Below, in pieces: positions 25,187-34,477 of a stretch of DNA of 64,000 nucleotides. The notes under the pieces were generated by a model that was not told where the DNA came from, searched no databases, and saw nothing but the letters and a program-made list of their open reading frames with translations. Numbering within the stretch: position 1 is the stretch's first letter; each line of letters starts with the position of its first letter. The position numbers and the translations under genes were made by a program. This DNA is from JAHEJA01 sp965657215 (GTDB lineage Bacteria; Pseudomonadota; Alphaproteobacteria; Rhodobacterales; Rhodobacteraceae): positions 62,001-126,000 of the forward strand of contig CBFHNR010000003.1 in NCBI GenBank assembly GCA_965657215.1. Direction: 5' to 3'.

Positions 25187-26809
25187 TTATCCTGCTTTCA
25201 ATTCGTCAGGATGAAATCCAATGTCAGCACTGGCCTCAAATACACCGCGCTCGCGGCGTTTGATTTTGCCAGTTCGGATAAGTTCACCAAATCCGCGCAA
25301 TCCATCTTCACGATTGAATTCTTCTGGCGCGCTGTTTTTGACAGTGCCCATAAGCTGGGGTCGCGTGAAGCCTTCCATACCTCTCACGAAGTAGAGGTAT
25401 GAGGCGGCTGCTTCGAGTTTGTCCTCAAGATTGTGTGCACCCACGGCATTTGAATACTCTTCGAATGTGCCATAGCCTTCTGGTTTTGGTTGAATGCTCG
25501 CTGCGGCAGGTTCTTGCACCGGGCTTGCAGAGTCTTCTTCCACAGGATCGATGCGTTGTTCGGCAACCAAGCGAAGCGGTGGCGTTTTCGCGGGCTCTTC
25601 TGTTTCGCTACGTAGCTTACGCGTTTCAGGACGCTTGGGTTTCACAACTGTTTTCAGGTCTTCGCGATAAGCATCGCTATTGTCCTCTTTGCGGCTGGCG
25701 GTCTCAATCGATTTGTCCGCCATCGTCGCGGCGACCGCTGCACGAAGGTGGGCAAGGGCACTGCGGCGGCGATTGCTAGAGGGGTTTGATAGCTGTTCGT
25801 CGGTTTCTTTCATCAGGCGCGACACATCTTGGCGTTCGTGGCGTAGCAAGCTGTCGCTGCGTGTGGTGTCATCGGATTGTGCTTTGACACGACGTGGCGC
25901 AACGGGGGCAGGGTCGGCGTTCGTGTCATCCTCAGTAACGGCTAAATCCGGGCCCAACACATACGTGGTGTCATCGCCGTCTTCTGCTTTATCTTTGGCT
26001 TTAGCTGTGTCTTCGCTGCCTTCGTTAAGGATTTTGTCTAGTTCAGCTTCTAAATCATCCTCTGGCGCATCTTCAGCATCGCTGGTCGCGTTCACTTTAA
26101 TAACGTGCACGCGTGGTTTGCGCGGCTCTTCTGCGACAGGTTGGACATCGAGCGAGTCATCACCGAGGGCTGCTGCTAGGGAATCTTCGAATTCAAGATC
26201 CGCTTCGATGTCCTCTTTCATTTCGTCGGCTGTTGATTGCTCTGGCTCCTCAATGGGCTCTTCTTCTAATGCTGCAGAAAGAGAGTCCTCAAAAGAGGTG
26301 TCTTCTATTTCGGCGTCAGATGCCTCTGTCTCGGTCTGGTCATCGGCAACGACATCTTCGATCGCATCAGTGATGGTTTCTTTGGGAGCCTCTACCGCAT
26401 CAGCAATTTCTTCGGCTTGTTCAGCTTCAAGAGGGGTATCCTCGACAGAGGGCTCGGCAGAGGTTTCTATAGCCTCGTTGGCTACAGCATCCTCTGATGA
26501 CGTGTGACCCTCATCGCTATGAACTTCAACGGGTTCTGCTTCTGGTGTCTCAGACACCTCCGCGACAACGACAGGTTCCTCCGCAGGGGCCGGCTCATTC
26601 TCTGTCTCTATTTGATCAACCTCCTGTATGTCTTCTACAGGGGCGCTCTCTTCTGAAATCTCGTCAACGGCGTCATCTACGGGATCGGCCATAATTGCCT
26701 CGGCCAAGCTGGTGTCGGCGGCGGGATCTTGGACATGTTCGTTTTCTGAATAGGCCTCAGCCTCTTCGGTGGTATCGCTATCGACAACATTGCGAATACG
26801 TTGAAGACG
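25187..26809 (-). CDS. acidic Rhodobacterales protein, C-terminal part after an in-frame stop
   Basis: An open frame of 540 codons directly downstream of, and in the same frame as, the 110-residue N-terminal piece that ends at TAA 26810-26812. It begins RLQRIRNVVDSD, continues with a long Glu/Asp/Ala/Pro-rich, probably disordered stretch and an Arg-rich middle (NPSSNRRRSALAHLRAAVAA), and ends in a compact conserved-looking domain (SYLYFVRGMEGFTRPQLMG to GVFEASADIGFHPDEL). If translated alone it would start at TTG 26707 or ATG 26692. I recall full-length relatives in Rhodobacterales carrying vague names; the function is unknown. The intact downstream frame argues that the stop is recent, a sequence error, or tolerated. 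Confidence 0.65.
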   Translation of the reverse strand, partial: RLQRIRNVVDSDTTEEAEAYSENEHVQDPAADTSLAEAIMADPVDDAVDEISEESAPVEDIQEVDQIETENEPAPAEEPVVVAEVSETPEAEPVEVHSDEGHTSSEDAVANEAIETSAEPSVEDTPLEAEQAEEIADAVEAPKETITDAIEDVVADDQTETEASDAEIEDTSFEDSLSAALEEEPIEEPEQSTADEMKEDIEADLEFEDSLAAALGDDSLDVQPVAEEPRKPRVHVIKVNATSDAEDAPEDDLEAELDKILNEGSEDTAKAKDKAEDGDDTTYVLGPDLAVTEDDTNADPAPVAPRRVKAQSDDTTRSDSLLRHERQDVSRLMKETDEQLSNPSSNRRRSALAHLRAAVAATMADKSIETASRKEDNSDAYREDLKTVVKPKRPETRKLRSETEEPAKTPPLRLVAEQRIDPVEEDSASPVQEPAAASIQPKPEGYGTFEEYSNAVGAHNLEDKLEAAASYLYFVRGMEGFTRPQLMGTVKNSAPEEFNREDGLRGFGELIRTGKIKRRERGVFEASADIGFHPDELKAG

Positions 26810-27142
26810 TTATGCGATTGAGGCTGCGGGCACAATGGGAACAGGGGCCGTTTGTGGGTGTTGCGTGACCTTTGGGCTGTCCTCTTGCGTGGTTGGCACT
26901 AAAACAACGTTTTCGCCGTCTTTGCGTGCACTTATCTTTTGTGTCGTGCGCTGGGACGCAATCTGCGCGAGGGTCTCGGCATCCAAGGAGGGCGGCTCTG
27001 CGCCAAAGTAACGGTCATCCGAAGCAAGGTCACGAAAGTATTCCGCAACAGCCTTCATCATTTCAAAGGAATCATCGAACCCTTCCAGAGTGCAGGAAAA
27101 GGTTCCATAAGAGACTGTGAGAACTTTGTTTGTATTTACCAT
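26810..27142 (-). CDS. acidic Rhodobacterales protein, N-terminal part
   Basis: 110 residues from the ATG at 27142 (AAGG upstream; the frame is open 14 codons further back). It opens MVNTNKVLTVSYGTFSCTLE and continues GFDDSFEMMKAVAEYFRDLA and DDRYFGAEPP, a compact alpha/beta domain that looks well conserved. It ends VPAASIA at a TAA. The next codons in the same frame continue the protein without a shift, so the real gene is probably 27142 down to 25187, about 650 residues. There is no signal peptide or membrane helix. Function unknown. Confidence 0.7.
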   Translation of the reverse strand: MVNTNKVLTVSYGTFSCTLEGFDDSFEMMKAVAEYFRDLASDDRYFGAEPPSLDAETLAQIASQRTTQKISARKDGENVVLVPTTQEDSPKVTQHPQTAPVPIVPAASIA

Positions 27143-27278
27143 AATAACGCGTACCTTAGATTTGTTCGCTGCCGATTTGGGCAAACGTAACGTCCGAAGT
27201 AGATCGAATCTGTGATCAAGACTGTATCATTTCGTGACTATAATGTGGCAAACTGCCTAAATTGAGGGATAATTCGTA

Positions 27279-27959
27279 TTGAAACCCATTATTGTTTCCG
27301 AAAATGAACCAATAACGTTGGTCGGGGGAGCTCGTGTCTCGCAAGAGTTGTTTTCGCTGGCGCATGGCTTGGGTTCACGAATCATTGCAGCGGATGGTGG
27401 TGCCAAGACTGTTTTGGATTTTGGTCAAACCCCTGACAAAGTGATTGGTGATTTAGACAGTTTACCGAGCGCCGCCCGCAACTCGATTGACTCAAGTCGC
27501 ATTATCGCAGTGTCCGAACAAGACAGTACCGATTTCGACAAAGTTCTGATGCGTGTTGAGGCGCCGATTTTCATTGGAGTGGGCTTTTTAGGGGATCGTA
27601 TTGATCACGAATTGGCCGCGTTGAGTTCACTCGTTCGATTTGCCCACAAGCGGATCATTCTTGTCGGTGAAGCGGATGCAATCTTTTCGCTGCCTCCACG
27701 GTTTCAGATGGACTTTCCTATGGATGAACGTGTGTCGCTGTTTCCTTTGAGTCAATGCCGCGTGTCATCCCGTGGGCTTTATTGGCCAACGGATGGATTG
27801 GATTTCGATCCCATGTCACAAATTGGGACGTCTAATAAGTCGACCGGAGCACTGACATTGAAGGCCGACAAAGCCGGTATGTTGGTCATCTTGCCTGCGG
27901 CCTATCTACACGACATTACTCAGGCGCTGCGCCTGTCCCCGACGTGGCCGCATCCGTGA
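27279..27959 (+). CDS. thiamine diphosphokinase
   Basis: A 226-residue protein with the ordered motifs of thiamine pyrophosphokinase: AADGGA (37-42), GDLDS (57-61), QDSTDFDK (81-88) and GDRIDH (105-110), then a beta-rich thiamine-binding C-terminal half (GALTLKADKAGMLVILP). It transfers pyrophosphate from ATP to thiamine, giving thiamine diphosphate directly, which suggests salvage of thiamine. The start is a TTG at 27279 with GAGGG about ten bases upstream; no better ATG exists. It is convergent with the EamA gene one base away and divergent from the acidic protein. Confidence 0.9.
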   Translation: MKPIIVSENEPITLVGGARVSQELFSLAHGLGSRIIAADGGAKTVLDFGQTPDKVIGDLDSLPSAARNSIDSSRIIAVSEQDSTDFDKVLMRVEAPIFIGVGFLGDRIDHELAALSSLVRFAHKRIILVGEADAIFSLPPRFQMDFPMDERVSLFPLSQCRVSSRGLYWPTDGLDFDPMSQIGTSNKSTGALTLKADKAGMLVILPAAYLHDITQALRLSPTWPHP

Positions 27960-27960
27960 T

Positions 27961-28869
27961 CTAGGCGTTTTGACGTTCCAAGACTTGTTCGCGATGAAAT
28001 ACGTAGAGGCCAGAGGCGACAATGATTGCTGTTCCGACTAGGGCGAGTGTGTTGGGGAAATCAGAAAAGATAACGTAGCCAAGGATCAAAGCCGTCACAA
28101 TTTCCAAATAGTGCAATGGAGCCAAGGTGGCGGAGGGAGCAAATTTCAGAGCAAAGCTCATCATCATATGTGAGATAGAGGCCCATAACCCAACGCCAAA
28201 CAACCAAAGCCAGAATATTCCTTGTGGCATGACAGGCGCAAGCGACGGGATCTCTAACCCATGTGCCGCAACCAGTATTGGGATACACATCGCACTACCT
28301 AAAACGGCAGTGTGTAATTGCATCGGAACGGGATTGATGTCTTTGGATAAACTGCGCGTAATTAGCATATAAAACGCAAAGGACACAGCCGTTCCAAGAG
28401 GATAAAGCGCGACCAGTCCGAAGACCGCAAGGCTGGGTTGAATAACCAGACAGACACCAACAAACCCAACTATACTGGCGCCTAGTCGTCGAATACCGAC
28501 CTGTTCTTGAAACAGCCATTTGCCGAGCAAGAGCAAAATAAATGGTTCCACAAAGACAATAGCCAAGGCATCGGCAATCGGCATGACCGCGATAGCCGCG
28601 ACAAAGCAATAGGTGGAAGTTAACAAAAACAAGGCCCGAAGCGCCATCTTTGGCAAAAGCTTAGGCGCAAAGCGAAGCGGGAATTTCAATATCCAAAGAA
28701 TGGGCAACATTAGGACCGCTTGCACAACAAAGCGCGCCGTTGTGATTTGACCGACGGGGATTTCTTCTGCGGCGAGTTTTGAGGCCACGTCCAACAAGGG
28801 GGCCGTAATGCAAAATCCGATCATCAATCCGATGCCCAAAACGACGCGATCTGTGGAGCTTTGTGACAT
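27961..28869 (-). CDS. DMT-superfamily (EamA) transporter
   Basis: 302 residues with about ten hydrophobic helices and an internal duplication of the EamA domain (first half ending near VGVCLVIQPSLAVFG, second near TALVGTAIIVASGLYVF). Members export or import small metabolites; the substrate is not predictable. It is 18 bases downstream of sdaA on the same strand, so it may be co-transcribed with it and the GST gene. A link with serine or an amino acid is possible but unproven. Confidence 0.88.
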   Translation of the reverse strand: MSQSSTDRVVLGIGLMIGFCITAPLLDVASKLAAEEIPVGQITTARFVVQAVLMLPILWILKFPLRFAPKLLPKMALRALFLLTSTYCFVAAIAVMPIADALAIVFVEPFILLLLGKWLFQEQVGIRRLGASIVGFVGVCLVIQPSLAVFGLVALYPLGTAVSFAFYMLITRSLSKDINPVPMQLHTAVLGSAMCIPILVAAHGLEIPSLAPVMPQGIFWLWLFGVGLWASISHMMMSFALKFAPSATLAPLHYLEIVTALILGYVIFSDFPNTLALVGTAIIVASGLYVFHREQVLERQNA

Positions 28870-28887
28870 CTTATCGCTTTCTAAGGA

Positions 28888-30261
28888 TCAACAGTTCGGG
28901 ATGTTGACGGCTAATCCGCCAAGAGAGGTTTCTTTGTATTTCTCGCTCATGTCCGCACCCGTTTGACGCATTGTTTCAATGCAGGCATCAAGGGGCACCA
29001 AATGCGTTCCATCCCCCCGAAGGGCAAGGCTTGCGGCAGAGACCGCTTTGATAGCACCAAGGCCGTTTCGTTCAATGCAAGGCACTTGAACCAAGCCTTT
29101 GACAGGATCACAGGTCATGCCAAGATGATGCTCTAATGCGATTTCCGCTGCATTTTCAACTTGTTCAGGGCTGCCGCCCATAACCGCACAGAGACCAGCC
29201 GCGGCCATTGCGCTTGCGCTTCCGACTTCGGCTTGACACCCTGCTTCAGCACCGCTGATTGAGGCATTGAATTTAACCAATCCCCCAATTGCCGCAGCCG
29301 TGAGCATGAAATCTTCGATCTTTGAGTGCGTCGCGCCGGGCACATGATCCAAATAATATCGAATAACTGCAGGCACGACACCAGCGGCACCATTGGTCGG
29401 GGCGGTGACAACTTGGCCGCCTGCTGCGTTCTCTTCGTTCACAGCCATCGCGTATACGCTCATCCAGTCGTTGATTGTATGCGGCGCGGTCAAGTTCATT
29501 CCGCGCTCGGCAAGGAGGGCGTCATAAATTCCCTTGGCACGGCGTCTGACGGACAACCCACCTGGCAAGATGCCATCACGCTCTAGACCGCGATCAATGC
29601 AGTCGTTCATCACCGACCACAGGCGGTTCACACCTTGATTGAGCTGATGAGCACCGCCTCGGCTGATTTCATTGGCACGCTTCAATTCAGCGATGCTTTT
29701 GCCAGTGGTTTCACACATGCGCAGCATTTCGGAGGCTGATTTAAAGGGATAGGGGACAGGCGCGCCGTCGTCCGTGTCTTTGCCTTCGGCAAGCTCGGCT
29801 TCGGTCAAAACAAATCCACCTCCAACCGAATAATAGGTTTCTTTTAGGATCACATCGCCTTGTTGGTCTGTTGCCATCAAAATCATACCATTCGCGTGCC
29901 CTGCGAGGTTAGGGCCGAAATCAAAGATCATGTCATCCTTTGGATGGAACTTGAGAACAGGTAATCCGTCGGGGTGTAGGGTATGCGTTTCGTGAATGGC
30001 TTCTAAGGCGGCTTCGGCTTGTTCGTGATCATAGGTGTCGGGTGAAAACCCCGCGAGGCCTAGGATGGTGGCACGGTCTGTGGCGTGGCCCACACCTGTA
30101 AAGGCAAGCGAGCCATGCAAGCTTGCGCGCACACCTGCGAACACAAAGGGAGAGGCGCGCATTTGATCAAGGAACCGTGCAGCAGCAACCATTGGTCCCA
30201 TGGTATGAGACGAAGAGGGGCCAATCCCAACCTTGAACATATCAAAGACGGATAAAAACAT
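28888..30261 (-). CDS. sdaA: L-serine ammonia-lyase, iron-sulfur type
   Basis: A 457-residue single-chain enzyme that converts L-serine to pyruvate and ammonium. It opens MFLSVFDMFKVGIGPSSSHT, the beta-domain signature. The catalytic alpha domain has GGAHQLNQG and the cysteines of the 4Fe-4S cluster in TCDPVKGLVQVPCIERN plus the terminal NC. The length is that of the one-chain type. The ATG overlaps the stop of the upstream GST gene (TAATG), so the two are coupled. Serine can come from glycine via one-carbon units, in line with the sarcosine oxidase operon. Confidence 0.96.
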   Translation of the reverse strand: MFLSVFDMFKVGIGPSSSHTMGPMVAAARFLDQMRASPFVFAGVRASLHGSLAFTGVGHATDRATILGLAGFSPDTYDHEQAEAALEAIHETHTLHPDGLPVLKFHPKDDMIFDFGPNLAGHANGMILMATDQQGDVILKETYYSVGGGFVLTEAELAEGKDTDDGAPVPYPFKSASEMLRMCETTGKSIAELKRANEISRGGAHQLNQGVNRLWSVMNDCIDRGLERDGILPGGLSVRRRAKGIYDALLAERGMNLTAPHTINDWMSVYAMAVNEENAAGGQVVTAPTNGAAGVVPAVIRYYLDHVPGATHSKIEDFMLTAAAIGGLVKFNASISGAEAGCQAEVGSASAMAAAGLCAVMGGSPEQVENAAEIALEHHLGMTCDPVKGLVQVPCIERNGLGAIKAVSAASLALRGDGTHLVPLDACIETMRQTGADMSEKYKETSLGGLAVNIPNC

Positions 30262-30950
30262 TAGGTCGCACTTCCTTCTGGTGGGTTTGCAAAGCTTGGT
30301 TTGGTAAACACAGTCTCGCCGAGGCCTTCTTCGATAGCGGCTTGAAGGATCGAGTGACGGTTTTCAAGCTTGGCCGCAATTCGTTTGAGATTGGGATAAG
30401 CGTCAATATCAAACCAGTCCGTTTCATTCTTGGGGTAAAGCGCCATCCAACGCATCATGACGCAGAGGTAGATGTCGATAACGCTTGGCTCATTGCCCAA
30501 GAACCACTGTTTCGCATCCACTTCTTTGTCCAATACCGACAAATGAGATTTCATCAATATCGACATCCCTGTCCTCAACTTCGCGCCATGTGCAGGATCT
30601 ATGTATTTCTCAGGATAAAACAGGATGCGCAGGTTTGAGTGAACCGTGTTGGACAAGAAAAATAGCCACTTCAACGCCTTCGTGCGCTCGCTCGACTTGG
30701 GAGACGGCAAGCCCGTGTCATGCGTTTCACTAAGCCACAACAAGATCGCCGCAGTTTCAAACATCGGACCATCCGGCGTTTCCAAAGCAGGGATCAACCC
30801 ATTTGGATTGAGGCGGAGATATTGCAAAGATGTCTGTTCTTGGGCCTTGCGATCAATGAGAGCGCACTCAAAATCCACGCCTATTTCGTGTAGAAACATG
30901 CGAATGACTAACGAGGCGTTATCAGGGGCATAATGAAGGGTATACGTCAT
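30261..30950 (-). CDS. glutathione S-transferase family protein
   Basis: 229 residues. The N-terminal thioredoxin-like domain opens YTLHYAPDNASLVIRMFLHE, with Ser (NAS) at the usual catalytic turn, the cis-Pro segment NGLIPALETP and the glutathione-binding FETAAILLWL. An all-helical C-terminal domain follows. Reaction and substrate are unknown; such proteins conjugate or reduce with glutathione. Its stop overlaps the sdaA start by one base. Gor, which regenerates glutathione, is encoded on the other side of the divergent promoter region. Confidence 0.88.
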   Translation of the reverse strand: MTYTLHYAPDNASLVIRMFLHEIGVDFECALIDRKAQEQTSLQYLRLNPNGLIPALETPDGPMFETAAILLWLSETHDTGLPSPKSSERTKALKWLFFLSNTVHSNLRILFYPEKYIDPAHGAKLRTGMSILMKSHLSVLDKEVDAKQWFLGNEPSVIDIYLCVMMRWMALYPKNETDWFDIDAYPNLKRIAAKLENRHSILQAAIEEGLGETVFTKPSFANPPEGSAT

Positions 30951-30997
30951 AGGCTTCTCTTTAGGGCATCTCTGGCACTCTTGTATTCAAATTACGA

Positions 30998-31015
30998 CGT
31001 TTCCTATCGGAAACG
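30998..31015. repeat. perfect palindrome in the GST/rpiA divergent region
   Basis: CGTTTCC-TATC-GGAAACG is a 7-base perfect dyad between two divergent genes and might be an operator. No family is recognised. Confidence 0.3.
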
Positions 31016-31119
31016 GGCCATAGCGGCAAATGTTACAGGTTTGGGGCTTGAAAATAGGTTTTGTTGCTCGCACATCTCCAATAAGTTGCTATAAAGCTCG
31101 CAAATCTAGGAGCCAACGA

Positions 31120-31908
31120 ATGACACAAGACCTCTCTCCCTCTGATCGTGCAAAATATGCATGTGCCCGCCGCGCCGCTGACTTTGTTGAAAGCGGCATG
31201 AAAGTGGGGCTCGGCACAGGAAGCACAGCTGCATTTCTGGTAAAGGCGCTGGGCGAAATGGTTCGGGATGAAGGGCTTTTGTTTGAGGCGGTTCCAACGT
31301 CAACACGCACTGCTGAATTGGCGCGAGCTGAAGGCATCGTTGTGAAAACGTTGGATGAGGTTGGTTTGTTGGATTTGACCATTGATGGCGCTGATGAATT
31401 CGATGCGGAACTGACATTGATCAAAGGTGGCGGCGGTGCGCATTTGCAGGAAAAAGTCGTCGCAACGGCCAGCAAGCGTATGGTTGTGATTGCTGACGTG
31501 TCCAAGGATGTCGCGGTCTTGGGGAAATTCCCATTGCCTGTTGAAGTGATCCCCTTTGGATTAGAGGCCAGCCGGAGCTTGATCCAAGATGTGCTGGGCG
31601 CACTTGGCTACAACGACATCGAGATCACAGTACGCATGGCGGGCGACGCGCCTTTTGTGAGTGATGAAGGTAATCGCATTCTTGATTTGCACTTGGGTCA
31701 AATTGCCGATGCAACTCAATTATCAGCCGCATTAAATCAGGTTCCAGGCGTGGTTGAGAACGGCTTGTTCATCAATATCGCCTCTGCCGTTGTTATTGGT
31801 CACGAGGACGGAACAGCCGTGACTCGGGATTTGTTGCGTGGGACGGAGACCTCAGAAAACGTCTTTGCCGCGGATAATCTATTCGCCAATATCGGGGATG
31901 CCTCATGA
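31120..31908 (+). CDS. rpiA: ribose-5-phosphate isomerase A
   Basis: A 262-residue isomerase interconverting ribose-5-phosphate and ribulose-5-phosphate. Signatures: GLGTGST (30-36) for phosphate binding, DGADEFD with the catalytic Asp, and KGGGGAHLQEK. The ATG at 31120 has AGGAG eight bases upstream; an open frame 30 codons longer has no ribosome site. The stop overlaps the gor start (ATGA), so rpiA and gor form an operon, which ties NADPH-producing pentose phosphate flux to NADPH-using glutathione reduction. Confidence 0.97.
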   Translation: MTQDLSPSDRAKYACARRAADFVESGMKVGLGTGSTAAFLVKALGEMVRDEGLLFEAVPTSTRTAELARAEGIVVKTLDEVGLLDLTIDGADEFDAELTLIKGGGGAHLQEKVVATASKRMVVIADVSKDVAVLGKFPLPVEVIPFGLEASRSLIQDVLGALGYNDIEITVRMAGDAPFVSDEGNRILDLHLGQIADATQLSAALNQVPGVVENGLFINIASAVVIGHEDGTAVTRDLLRGTETSENVFAADNLFANIGDAS

Positions 31909-33266
31909 GCTTTGATTACGATCTCTTTGTCATCGGTGGTGGATCTGGTGGCGTTCGTGCCGCACGTGTCGCCGCGCAAGAGGCAAATGCCAAAGTTGGC
32001 CTCGCAGAAGAAAGCCGATATGGGGGAACCTGTGTTATTCGTGGATGCGTGCCCAAAAAGCTGATGGTCTTTGCAAGCGAATTCCCAGAGATGATGTCAG
32101 AGGCCCGCGCCTATGGCTGGGATATCCCAGAAGGCCCGTTTCAGTGGAAACAGTTTCACACCAAACTGCACGCCGAATTGGATCGCTTAGAGGATATCTA
32201 TCGTACTTTGTTGAAAAACGCAGGGGTTGAGACATTTGACAGCCGCGCGGTGGTGATTGATCCCCATACGGTGGAATTGGCCTCAGGCGAGAGAAAAACA
32301 GCCAAAGTCATCTTGCTCGCAATGGGTGGCCGCCCTGTGTTGCCAGAGATTGATGGTATTGAACATGCGCTCACCTCAAACGATATGTTCCATTTTGATG
32401 ACCTGCCAAAGTCAATTTTGATTGTGGGTGGTGGGTATATTGCGTCCGAATTTGCCGGTATCATGAATGGGCTTGGTGTTGAAACGACCCAATTCTATCG
32501 AGGTGATCAAATCTTGCGTGGTTTTGATGATGAGGCGCGCAACTTGGTAGCAAGCGAAATGATTGAGCGTGGGGTGAATTTGGAATTGGGTGTGAACGTT
32601 GCCTCAATTACTAAAACCGACAGGGGCGTCTCAATCATAGATACGAATGGCGAGACACGCGCGTTTGATCACGTCATGTTTGCCACTGGCCGCAACCCAA
32701 GTACCGATAACATGGGGCTTACTGAGGTCGGCGTTAAATTGGGTTCCAAGGGCCAAGTCCTCGTAGATGACTACTCCCAAACGGCTGTGCCATCGATTTT
32801 TGCCGTGGGCGATATCACGGATCGCGCGAACCTGACGCCGGTTGCAATCCGCGAAGGCATGGCCTTTGTTGAAACCGTGTTCAAAGGCAATCCAACCAAA
32901 CCGGATCACGATTTGATCCCAACGGCCATTTTTACACAGCCTGAAATGGGAACGATTGGCTTGTCCGAAGAAGAGGCCAAAGCTCAGGGGCCAATCGAGG
33001 TCTATGCAACGTCGTTCAAACCCATGCGCCAAAGTTTCGCAGGTCACACAAGCAAAGTTCTGATGAAGTTAATCGTATGTGCGACGTCTCGCAAAGTTTT
33101 GGGATGTCATTTGGTTGGCCCAAGCTCGGGTGAAATGATCCAATTGGCGGGCATCGCAGTTAAATTGGGCGCGACCAAAGAAGATTTTGATCGCACCGTG
33201 GCTGTGCACCCGACAATATCAGAAGAATTGGTCACAATGCGGAACCCAACAAGAAGTTTTGCATAA
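31905..33266 (+). CDS. gor: glutathione-disulfide reductase
   Basis: A 453-residue flavoprotein disulfide reductase. The FAD site is IGGGSGGVRAAR (10-21), the redox disulfide is Cys43/Cys48 (GGTCVIRGCVPKK), the NADPH domain has VGGGYIASEFAG, and the C-terminal catalytic His lies in VHPTISEEL. The CVIRGC variant is that of bacterial and plant-type glutathione reductases, which separates it from lipoamide dehydrogenase. It keeps glutathione reduced at the expense of NADPH. It is coupled to rpiA. Confidence 0.95.
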   Translation: MSFDYDLFVIGGGSGGVRAARVAAQEANAKVGLAEESRYGGTCVIRGCVPKKLMVFASEFPEMMSEARAYGWDIPEGPFQWKQFHTKLHAELDRLEDIYRTLLKNAGVETFDSRAVVIDPHTVELASGERKTAKVILLAMGGRPVLPEIDGIEHALTSNDMFHFDDLPKSILIVGGGYIASEFAGIMNGLGVETTQFYRGDQILRGFDDEARNLVASEMIERGVNLELGVNVASITKTDRGVSIIDTNGETRAFDHVMFATGRNPSTDNMGLTEVGVKLGSKGQVLVDDYSQTAVPSIFAVGDITDRANLTPVAIREGMAFVETVFKGNPTKPDHDLIPTAIFTQPEMGTIGLSEEEAKAQGPIEVYATSFKPMRQSFAGHTSKVLMKLIVCATSRKVLGCHLVGPSSGEMIQLAGIAVKLGATKEDFDRTVAVHPTISEELVTMRNPTRSFA

Positions 33267-33346
33267 CTTGCTTGAAATTATTGAAATGTTGCCCAGTTAT
33301 AAAGGCAGCGCAAAGAATGAAATATTCTGACAGAGGATAGTTATAT

Positions 33347-34477
33347 ATGACTGGAAATTCAGGCGGTCCTTGGGGCGGCGGTGGTTCAAATGGCGGCGGT
33401 AATCGCGGCCAAGGCGACGACAACAACAGACGCCCCCCCAACAACAATAACGGTGGTCAAATGCCACCTGAAATTGATGAGATGCTGAAAAAAGGCCAAG
33501 AGCAGCTTCGCGTTCTCATGGGCGGTCGCGGTGGAAATGGCGGCGGCAATGGGACTGGCGGTGGTCAGGGGCCAGAAATGGGCAAGGGTGTCTTTGTTCT
33601 TGGTGGTTTGGTTGCTGCGGGGTTCTGGCTGTTTGCTAGCCTTTATCAGGTTCAGAACTTTGAGAAATCCGTTGAACTGATGTTTGGTCAGTATCTTGAA
33701 ACAGGCGAAGAAGGTCTGAACTTTGCGCCTTGGCCAATCGTCAAAGCTGAAATCGTTCCAGTCGATCGTGAACAAACCGAAGATATCGGTGTTGGCGTTC
33801 GGGCAAGCGATTCCGGGTTGATGCTCACTGGGGATGAAAACATTGTGGACATCGATTTCCAAGTTGTTTGGAACATCAACGATCCTGCAAAATTCTTGTT
33901 CAACCTTCGTGAACCACAAGCCACAATTCGTGCGGTCTCCGAGGCCTCAATGCGTGAAATCATTGCGCAATCTGATCTGGCACCGATCTTGAACCGTGAT
34001 CGTGGTGTCATTGCCGAGCGTTTGACGGACTTGATCCAAGGGACATTGGACAGCTACGACAGTGGCGTAAGCGTTGTTCGCGTCAACTTTGACAAAGCCG
34101 ATCCGCCTGAGCAAGTGATTGACAGCTTCCGTGAAGTTCAAGCTGCAGCGCAAGAACGTGACCGTCTTGAAAAGCAAGCGGACGCCTATGCAAACCGAAT
34201 TACGGCGCAAGCGCGTGGTGAAGCGGCGCAAGTCTTGGAAGAAGCCGAGGGCTATCGTGCCCGCGTTGTCAACGAAGCAACCGGTGAAGCCAGCCGCTTT
34301 AGCGCAGTTTTGACAGAATATTCCAAAGCACCAGAAGTGACCCGCAAGCGTCTCTATCTGGAAACAATGGAAAACGTCCTCGGTGGTCTTGAGAAAGTCA
34401 TCATTGATGACTCAGCCGGTGGCCAAGGTGTCGTTCCTTACCTACCCTTGAATCAACTTCGTCAGGAGACAAAATAA
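33347..34477 (+). CDS. hflK: FtsH protease modulator HflK
   Basis: A 376-residue protein. The first about 80 residues are Gly/Asn-rich and disordered (GGPWGGGGSNGGGNRG). One membrane helix follows (VFVLGGLVAAGFWLFA), then the SPFH/band-7 domain and a charged helical region (AQERDRLEKQADAYANR). HflK and HflC form a large inner-membrane cage around FtsH, with the SPFH part in the periplasm. Stop and hflC start overlap (TAATG). Confidence 0.96.
   Translation: MTGNSGGPWGGGGSNGGGNRGQGDDNNRRPPNNNNGGQMPPEIDEMLKKGQEQLRVLMGGRGGNGGGNGTGGGQGPEMGKGVFVLGGLVAAGFWLFASLYQVQNFEKSVELMFGQYLETGEEGLNFAPWPIVKAEIVPVDREQTEDIGVGVRASDSGLMLTGDENIVDIDFQVVWNINDPAKFLFNLREPQATIRAVSEASMREIIAQSDLAPILNRDRGVIAERLTDLIQGTLDSYDSGVSVVRVNFDKADPPEQVIDSFREVQAAAQERDRLEKQADAYANRITAQARGEAAQVLEEAEGYRARVVNEATGEASRFSAVLTEYSKAPEVTRKRLYLETMENVLGGLEKVIIDDSAGGQGVVPYLPLNQLRQETK

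Noticed and set aside
25680..26507. 275-codon plus-strand open frame opposite the acidic protein gene
   Set aside because: It is Ser/Ala-rich antisense of the Glu/Asp/Ala-rich minus-strand protein, a typical shadow of a biased coding sequence.
26810..26812. Programmed read-through or recoded stop in the acidic protein
   Set aside because: TAA is the least read-through stop and no downstream stimulatory element is evident; a point mutation or sequence error is simpler.
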